Of a DNA stretch of 64,000 nt, positions 59,193-64,000 are shown in pieces (within the stretch, counting starts at the first letter, position 1; each line of letters opens with the position of its first letter). The notes under the pieces were generated by a model. The model was given only the letters and a program-made list of their open reading frames with translations. It was not told where the DNA came from and did not search any database. The stretch is from Marinobacter mobilis (GTDB lineage: Bacteria > Pseudomonadota > Gammaproteobacteria > Pseudomonadales > Oleiphilaceae). The stretch lies in assembly GCF_900106945.1 (NCBI RefSeq), contig NZ_FNNE01000002.1:1-64000 (forward strand), given 5' to 3'. A program made the position numbers and the translations under genes.

Positions 59193-59658
59193 AATTTCTC
59201 GCCAAATAATTGATGACTTCAAGGGAATCATAGGATCTGGCGATGCCGTTATGTGTGGACTGGTTCCTGTTTTCTGGTTCAGATCCGTCAGGAATTTGGC
59301 GCTCACGGAGGGATACATGCTGAGACTAACGGTTACGCAGCCAGATGGGTTAAAAGGTCGGCTAACTCCGTGTTTTTAAAGGACTGTGTTCGTCTGACGC
59401 CAGGTGCGTCCGGGACGGTCCGGGGAGCAGGGCGTGGCTGGTGATTACAAATTTAAACAGTGCCCATGCTGTCTGGTTGGGCCTTAAGGCCGCTGGGAGT
59501 CGCGGTAGTTGGGGGAAGGCGTGTGATCAGCCTCACGTTCGGGACGAGTCTGTACGCGGAAGGGGGCGCCGTGAGGCTTTCTGAAGGATGCTGAGCGGAA
59601 AGCCTAACCTGTACATGCCGGACACCAACGACCGGGCGGGCCTTTATCACCAACACCT
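59193..59658. other. 466-base intergenic region with one notable stem
   Basis: No gene is supported here. GCCTCACG at 59531-59538 is inverted as CGTGAGGC at 59571-59578 around 32 bases with internal complementarity, so a structured RNA or a mobile-element scrap is possible. I could not match it to a known RNA class. The promoter of the lipoprotein gene should lie near 59200-59260. Confidence 0.35.
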
Positions 59659-59694
59659 AAACAGAAAGGCCGGTAATGGCCGGCCTTTCTGTTT
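59659..59694 (-). terminator. Perfect 15-bp stem terminator
   Basis: AAACAGAAAGGCCGG (59659-59673) is followed after six bases by its exact complement CCGGCCTTTCTGTTT (59680-59694). It lies 57 bases past the stop of the leftward Roadblock-like gene. The A/T-rich outer parts allow action in both directions. Confidence 0.75.
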
Positions 59695-59750
59695 ATGACG
59701 TGTCCTGACTCCCGCTAACCGCTGGAGCAGGCTTCCTGTCTTGTCGGAGG

Positions 59751-60116
59751 TTAGGTACGTTCGATCTCCAGAGCCTTTTCGATGGTGCTGAGTTGTTTGC
59801 GGGCAAGCGCCAGGTTGGACTTATCACGCTGAAGCACCAGGTAGAAGAACATGGTCGTGCCGACCATGCGGATCAGGTGATACTGACTGTCCAGTGTGAT
59901 CAGGATGTCTTCAATACGGTCAGTCAGACCCAGTCGGTCGCGAATATTCTTCTTGGCGCGCACCACTTCGGTGTTGCCTGCAGCTGCGAGCTCAAGGTCA
60001 AAGCCAGGCTGGCCTGCGTTTCCGAGGCACATGCCACTTTCAAAATCTACGAGAGCCGCACCGACTGAGCCGTCGATTGAGAGGGCTTCTTCCAGTGAAT
60101 CCTTGATAGTTGCCAT
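59751..60116 (-). CDS. Roadblock/LC7-like small protein
   Basis: A 121-residue soluble protein. IDGSVGAALVDFESGMCLGNAGQPGFDLELAAAGNTEVVRAK and QYHLIRMVGTTMFFYLVLQRDKSNLALARKQL follow the outline of bacterial Roadblock/LC7 domains, which act with small GTPases or as dimeric scaffolds. No MglA-like GTPase gene is nearby. The start is ATG 60116. Confidence 0.68.
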   Translation of the reverse strand: MATIKDSLEEALSIDGSVGAALVDFESGMCLGNAGQPGFDLELAAAGNTEVVRAKKNIRDRLGLTDRIEDILITLDSQYHLIRMVGTTMFFYLVLQRDKSNLALARKQLSTIEKALEIERT

Positions 60117-60575
60117 GGTTAGCTGAGCTCCAAATGTCGATTATTGGTCTTGTTCATCTGAATACCTCCGGCGCTTTGATTAGCGGCACGGAGAGCTGGT
60201 CAGTATGGTGTTTTAAAGGCCTGTGGGCCGCAGCAGTGGATCTGCCCGAACCCTGTGCCCATCGTCCCCGCTGTTGTTGCCGTCGGTCAATACTGCTTCG
60301 GCAGATAAAGGGAGGTAATTGGTGTACTAATGAAGGGTTCTTGTTTCTGCTGTAACGGCGGGTAAAAACGGGTAACCGGAGATGGGTTAGGTGACGATGG
60401 GGCCTGACATTGGAGAGGATCCGTATCGTGTTCATTGTCGATATTGTGTGACGCAGTTCACAAATGTGACGGGGCCGTCAGTCGATCTGGCCATCGTAGT
60501 TGAGTGGCTTTTTTGTTGTGATTCGGGAGCACGTGACACCTTGTCATCGATGAACAACAATAAAAGAGAACACTC
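60117..60575. other. 459-base divergent spacer
   Basis: No convincing gene; short frames on both strands lack start sites and homology. It separates the Roadblock-like gene from the DUF6351-like gene. A possible -10 (TATTGTGT) lies near 60441, with no clear -35. No riboswitch was recognised. Confidence 0.4.
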
Positions 60576-63230
60576 ATGGACACTAGAACAAAACTGTTGG
60601 TGGCCGCTGTTGCGGCTGTACTTTCCGGTTGTGGCGGCGGTGGCAGCGACAGCGACAGCAGCCAGAACCAGGTGCTGGCTCCGGTAGTCGGTCAGGAAAC
60701 CCACGAGCGCGGTGGTCCCGTTGTGGATCCCGGTCCCGTCGAAATGATTGCCAACGCGGCCATTCAGGTGTTGTCAAACCGTGCGGACCTGGTCAGTGCC
60801 GGCGACGCCCTTATCGACATTCACATTCCGCAGCCTGAGGACCGTGACGGAGCAAAACTGTTCCTGAACGGTTCACAGATCCATCCGGAGCTGGTTCCGG
60901 TAATCGATCAGGACGGAGTAAGCCGGGCCCTTGTCAGCGGCCTTGCGATAGGTGCGAATGAACTGAAGCTGGTGCTGCCCGGAAACGGCGTTGTCACGGC
61001 CAACATTACCAATCACCCGGCCGGTGGTCCGGTGTTCTCGGGGCCTCAGGTCGAGCCATGGACCTGTACGAACGGGGCCGCCGTTGACGACCAGTGTAAT
61101 CAGCCCCCGCAGTATCAGTTGCAATATGTACCCGCGTCGACCTTTGACCAGTACATGACGAACTTCGACCCCCAGTCGCCGGGTATCCCGAATGCCTTTG
61201 TCCCTTACGATTCTGAAAATCCGCCTGCTGACGGGGACATTGCGACGGTCACCACCGATCACGGTGTGACCGTGCCCTACATCGTGCGGATCGAGACCGG
61301 GGTGCTCAACCGGGATCGCTACCAGATCATGTCCCTGTTCCAGCCCGACCAGGGCTGGACCGGAACCCATCCCCAGCCTCAGTGGAATGGCAAGGTGCTG
61401 ATTCACCATGGAGGTAACGTCGGGGTCAGCTTTGCGATGGGCAATCCGCCGAACGGCGACATTTCCGGCACCGCTCCGGATGGCTTTGAGGGCGTGCTGG
61501 GCGACAGTATCTCGGTGGCGCTGTCCAAGGGCTTTGTCACGCTCTCTACCGCTCAGGCGAACCTCGGTCACAACGTAAACCTGGTCACGGCGGCTGAGTC
61601 GCTGGTGATGAGCAAGGAGCGTATTGTCGAGCAGTATGGTCCCATCCGTTACACCATCGGTACCGGCTGTTCCGGTGGTGCCATTGCTCAGCAGCACATT
61701 GCCAATGCATATCCCGGCATCTACCAGGGACTCATCGTTCAATGCTCTTATCCGGATGTCTGGACCACCGCGACCCAGTTTGCCGACTACAACCTGCTCA
61801 ACGAGTACTTCGGTAACCAGATGCCGGAGTCTCCGGAGGATCTCGCGAGTTTCTTCGAGACCCTGCTGACATCCGAGTACCTGTTGCTGCAATGGCCAGC
61901 GCTGTACGGCCATTTGCCGGTCAACCCGGTGGTGTCGGATTTGGCGTTCTTTCCATCAGCGTATCCGGATCAGGAGAGCTGCCCGGGTCTGAACGGCAAG
62001 GCGGAGGTCTACCACAAACAGGACCGCCCCGATGGCTTGCGGTGTGGCTTGATTGATTACATGGCAACCCAGTTCGGAACCCGTACGCCGGAGGTGTGGT
62101 CACCTAACGAGCAGTTGCTGTCGCGTGGCTTTGGCGGCATCCCGCTAGACAATGTCGGGGTGCAGTATGGCCTGCGTGCGTTGCAGGACGGCACGATTAC
62201 AGCCGACCAGTTCCTGGCGGTCAATCGTGAGATTGGCGGTTTTGATGTCGATATTGATTATCAGGCAGGGCGCACCGTTGCCGATCCGCTGGCATTGACC
62301 AACGCCTATCGTACCGGTGCTATCAATACGGCTGAAAATCTGGCGAACCTGCCGATCATAGACCTGCGCGGACCAGACCCGGGTATTGCCCACGACGCTT
62401 ATCACTCCTGGCAGACTCGTGCCCGGCTCCAGACGGTTCAGGGCCATGCCCGTAATCACACCATCTGGTACGGTGCCTTCCCGATCGCGGGGGACTCGAT
62501 CTATGCCACCGAAGCCCTGTATGTCATGGACGACTGGCTTGCCGGTATCGAAGCGGATAACAGCGCTGGAGGCATCGCCGATAAGGTCATCGCAAACAAG
62601 CCGCTGGAAGCCCGTGACCGCTGCCTGTCTGTGTCTTCATTGCTCAGTGAGCACGGCCCGTTTGTGCCTTACACCGGAAACCTGCTGACGCCAAACCCCA
62701 CCTGGACCCAGGCGGACATGCTGGCGTTTCCGGAAGTGCCGGCAGAACTGGGGCAGATTCTGGACATCATGACCGGTCAGGTTTGCGGTTTGGAACTGGG
62801 TGATCTGGGCCTGCCGCCGATCATTACCGATCCGCTCAGCCCGATTACCAGCGAAGTGGTCGCGGCACAGCAACTGGTGGTCCAGACGCGCTTTGGAACG
62901 CCGCGCACGGTTGCTGGTGATTCCATCGAAACCCTGGCCAACAAGTGCCAGCTCAAACCGGTGGACCCTGCGGATTATCCGGTGAACATCCTGAACGGTA
63001 CCTACGATTCCGAAGCCATGGCCAGAGAAGTAGCGACAATCTTCCCGGACGGTGTCTGTGACTACAGCAAGCCCGGTGTTGGTACGGTGCCTACTCAGAC
63101 CTGGCTGCAGTATGGCGGTGAAGCCGAGCGGATTGTCGGGGGCGAGCCCCTGGCAAATAACGCAGATCTGGTCTCTGGTTGGGCAGCGCCTTCGTTTGAG
63201 GTCAATCTCGCGCCGAGGAGTGATCTCTGA
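60576..63230 (+). CDS. Very large exported lipoprotein, DUF6351-like
   Basis: An 884-residue lipoprotein (lipobox VLSGC near 19, then Gly/Ser/Asp linker). The domain starts IQVLSNRADLVSAGDALIDIHIP, which matches DUF6351 in my recollection. The centre has an esterase-like elbow, GTGCSGGAIAQQHI, near residue 360, preceded by MSKERIVEQYGPIRYTIG, and a late histidine-bearing DAYHSWQTRARL near residue 605. An alpha/beta hydrolase-type fold is plausible. Exported; a role in degrading an external ester or polyester is inferred. AAGAGAA precedes the ATG. Confidence 0.7.
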   Translation: MDTRTKLLVAAVAAVLSGCGGGGSDSDSSQNQVLAPVVGQETHERGGPVVDPGPVEMIANAAIQVLSNRADLVSAGDALIDIHIPQPEDRDGAKLFLNGSQIHPELVPVIDQDGVSRALVSGLAIGANELKLVLPGNGVVTANITNHPAGGPVFSGPQVEPWTCTNGAAVDDQCNQPPQYQLQYVPASTFDQYMTNFDPQSPGIPNAFVPYDSENPPADGDIATVTTDHGVTVPYIVRIETGVLNRDRYQIMSLFQPDQGWTGTHPQPQWNGKVLIHHGGNVGVSFAMGNPPNGDISGTAPDGFEGVLGDSISVALSKGFVTLSTAQANLGHNVNLVTAAESLVMSKERIVEQYGPIRYTIGTGCSGGAIAQQHIANAYPGIYQGLIVQCSYPDVWTTATQFADYNLLNEYFGNQMPESPEDLASFFETLLTSEYLLLQWPALYGHLPVNPVVSDLAFFPSAYPDQESCPGLNGKAEVYHKQDRPDGLRCGLIDYMATQFGTRTPEVWSPNEQLLSRGFGGIPLDNVGVQYGLRALQDGTITADQFLAVNREIGGFDVDIDYQAGRTVADPLALTNAYRTGAINTAENLANLPIIDLRGPDPGIAHDAYHSWQTRARLQTVQGHARNHTIWYGAFPIAGDSIYATEALYVMDDWLAGIEADNSAGGIADKVIANKPLEARDRCLSVSSLLSEHGPFVPYTGNLLTPNPTWTQADMLAFPEVPAELGQILDIMTGQVCGLELGDLGLPPIITDPLSPITSEVVAAQQLVVQTRFGTPRTVAGDSIETLANKCQLKPVDPADYPVNILNGTYDSEAMAREVATIFPDGVCDYSKPGVGTVPTQTWLQYGGEAERIVGGEPLANNADLVSGWAAPSFEVNLAPRSDL

Positions 63231-63410
63231 GCATCGGTTGCTAACCCCCTTTGGAGGCCTGCCTTGTTGCGGCCTCCAGTTCATACCTTTCCTGTAACGC
63301 CAGGCCGTATTCCTGATTTACCCGGCATGTAGCCATGCTATGCTTCGTCGTGACCCTGTCATTTACAGTCCATCACCGGGTTACCCGTTTCGCACTGTCG
63401 TAGGCAATCC

Positions 63411-63977
63411 GTGAACGATGATTCCCACGTAAATATCATCCGTCTTCACCTCGCGACGATCACCCAGTTGTTCAATTCGCTGGACCCGTCGCCGTTTGTG
63501 GGGCGGGACCTGGATGTGAATGCCGAGTCGTTCATTATAGAATGGGCGGAGGAGCATCCTGCCCACGGTGGATTTCGCCTGGAGATCCAGGTCAACGAGT
63601 GTCAGGACGTCGGTGCGGCCCGTGATCGGGTGCTGCGAGCGGTTCGGGCCTATTTCAGTGATCGGGAGCAGGTGGTCCGGCGGGATTTTCGCCGGCTGAT
63701 GGGCCAGGGTCGTCTGAGTCTGGTGATCGGTCTGGCCTTCCTGGCGGTATGCCTGGGTGTGAGCCGGATGATTGAAAGTCAGGCTCCCGGGAATGGCTTG
63801 CTGATTCTGGCCAGTGAGAGTCTGTGGATTGGCGGATGGGTGGCCATGTGGCGGCCCATGGAAATTTTCCTCTACGACTGGTGGCCATTGCTGCGGCGTA
63901 TCCGTTTGCTGCGGCGGCTTGCGATTATGGATGTCCGGCTTGAGGTGGTGGCGGATTTGTCCCCGCGACCAGGTTAA
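63411..63977 (+). CDS. Membrane protein of unknown function
   Basis: A 188-residue protein. The first 100 residues form a soluble domain (LHLATITQLFNSLDPSPFVGRDLD, FRLEIQVNECQD). Two membrane helices follow (LSLVIGLAFLAVCLGV, LLILASESLWIGGWVAMWRPM), then a basic helix (WWPLLRRIRLLRRLAIMDV). GTG 63411 is the only start that keeps the soluble part. It ends 23 bases before the window edge. Function unknown. Confidence 0.6.
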   Translation: MNDDSHVNIIRLHLATITQLFNSLDPSPFVGRDLDVNAESFIIEWAEEHPAHGGFRLEIQVNECQDVGAARDRVLRAVRAYFSDREQVVRRDFRRLMGQGRLSLVIGLAFLAVCLGVSRMIESQAPGNGLLILASESLWIGGWVAMWRPMEIFLYDWWPLLRRIRLLRRLAIMDVRLEVVADLSPRPG

Positions 63978-64000
63978 ACATGTTGTCCAAATGACTCGAG

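Noticed and set aside
60873-61913. A 346-residue open frame antisense to the DUF6351-like gene
   Set aside because: It is a shadow of a GC-rich gene with no start signal or domain.

Overview
The window looks like a piece of chromosome from a marine, hydrocarbon-associated gammaproteobacterium, with Marinobacter or Alcanivorax relatives most likely. I infer this from the gene set (pqiABC, mtgA, pilU-like ATPase, radD, slyD, DUF3010, DUF2750, LpxR-type deacylase, several oxidoreductases of lipid and aromatic catabolism) and from the GC-rich coding regions. No rRNA, tRNA, CRISPR array or replication origin was seen. The genus is an inference from protein resemblance, not from a marker gene.

Layout. 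1-2500 is a mobile-element scrapyard: the tail of an IS3-type insertion sequence that sits in a broken REP-associated tyrosine transposase (RAYT) copy, an AT-rich orphan gene with an 11-G run, a deleted RAYT copy and one complete RAYT element with about 36-bp terminal inverted repeats. 2530-6245 is a TetR-controlled SDR / unknown / GMC oxidoreductase operon. 6354-7273 holds a second type of RAYT, broken by an internally deleted RAYT element. 7318-12433 is a PaaX-like regulator followed by three paralogous fatty acid desaturases, with a divergent crotonase. 12514-14858 is a two-gene unit: a zinc-ribbon membrane protein and a secreted protein of unknown function. 15274-25233 is a mixed region (OBAP/DUF1264, membrane proteins, HAD dehalogenase, lipoprotein, TPR protein, PsiE, LysR, GH5 glycosidase). 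25445-37692 is mostly housekeeping and detoxification (AraC regulator, radD, slyD, yqeY, MOSC, sulfatase, hydrolase, nitroreductase, DJ-1, RHH, SEC-C, DUF3010, VOC).

37865-38452 contains fragments of an SDR and an alpha/beta hydrolase. 38654-44681 has an LpxR-type lipid A deacylase with a 10-G run, DUF2750, the pqiABC lipid-transport operon and a DUF2914 protein. 44802-49754 is a cupin dioxygenase-like / epimerase / SDR operon divergent from an AraC regulator, followed by a glutathione transferase remnant and a membrane-anchored AraC-type regulator. 49975-52935 is a parallel beta-helix lipoprotein paired with a diheme cytochrome. 53018-63977 carries an EamA exporter, a 42-residue cysteine protein, mtgA, PilZ, a PilT/PilU ATPase, a chimeric lipoprotein, a threonine-rich lipoprotein, a Roadblock-like protein, a giant DUF6351-like lipoprotein and a membrane protein at the edge.

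The most notable signals are: (1) a RAYT family caught producing deletion derivatives, with 82 codons lost exactly between 11-bp direct repeats in two copies and degenerate ends scattered at operon ends across the window; (2) the PaaX / three-desaturase / crotonase cluster, which looks like an uncharacterised pathway; (3) two long G runs inside coding sequence of surface-related genes; (4) several unknown secreted or lipoprotein modules.
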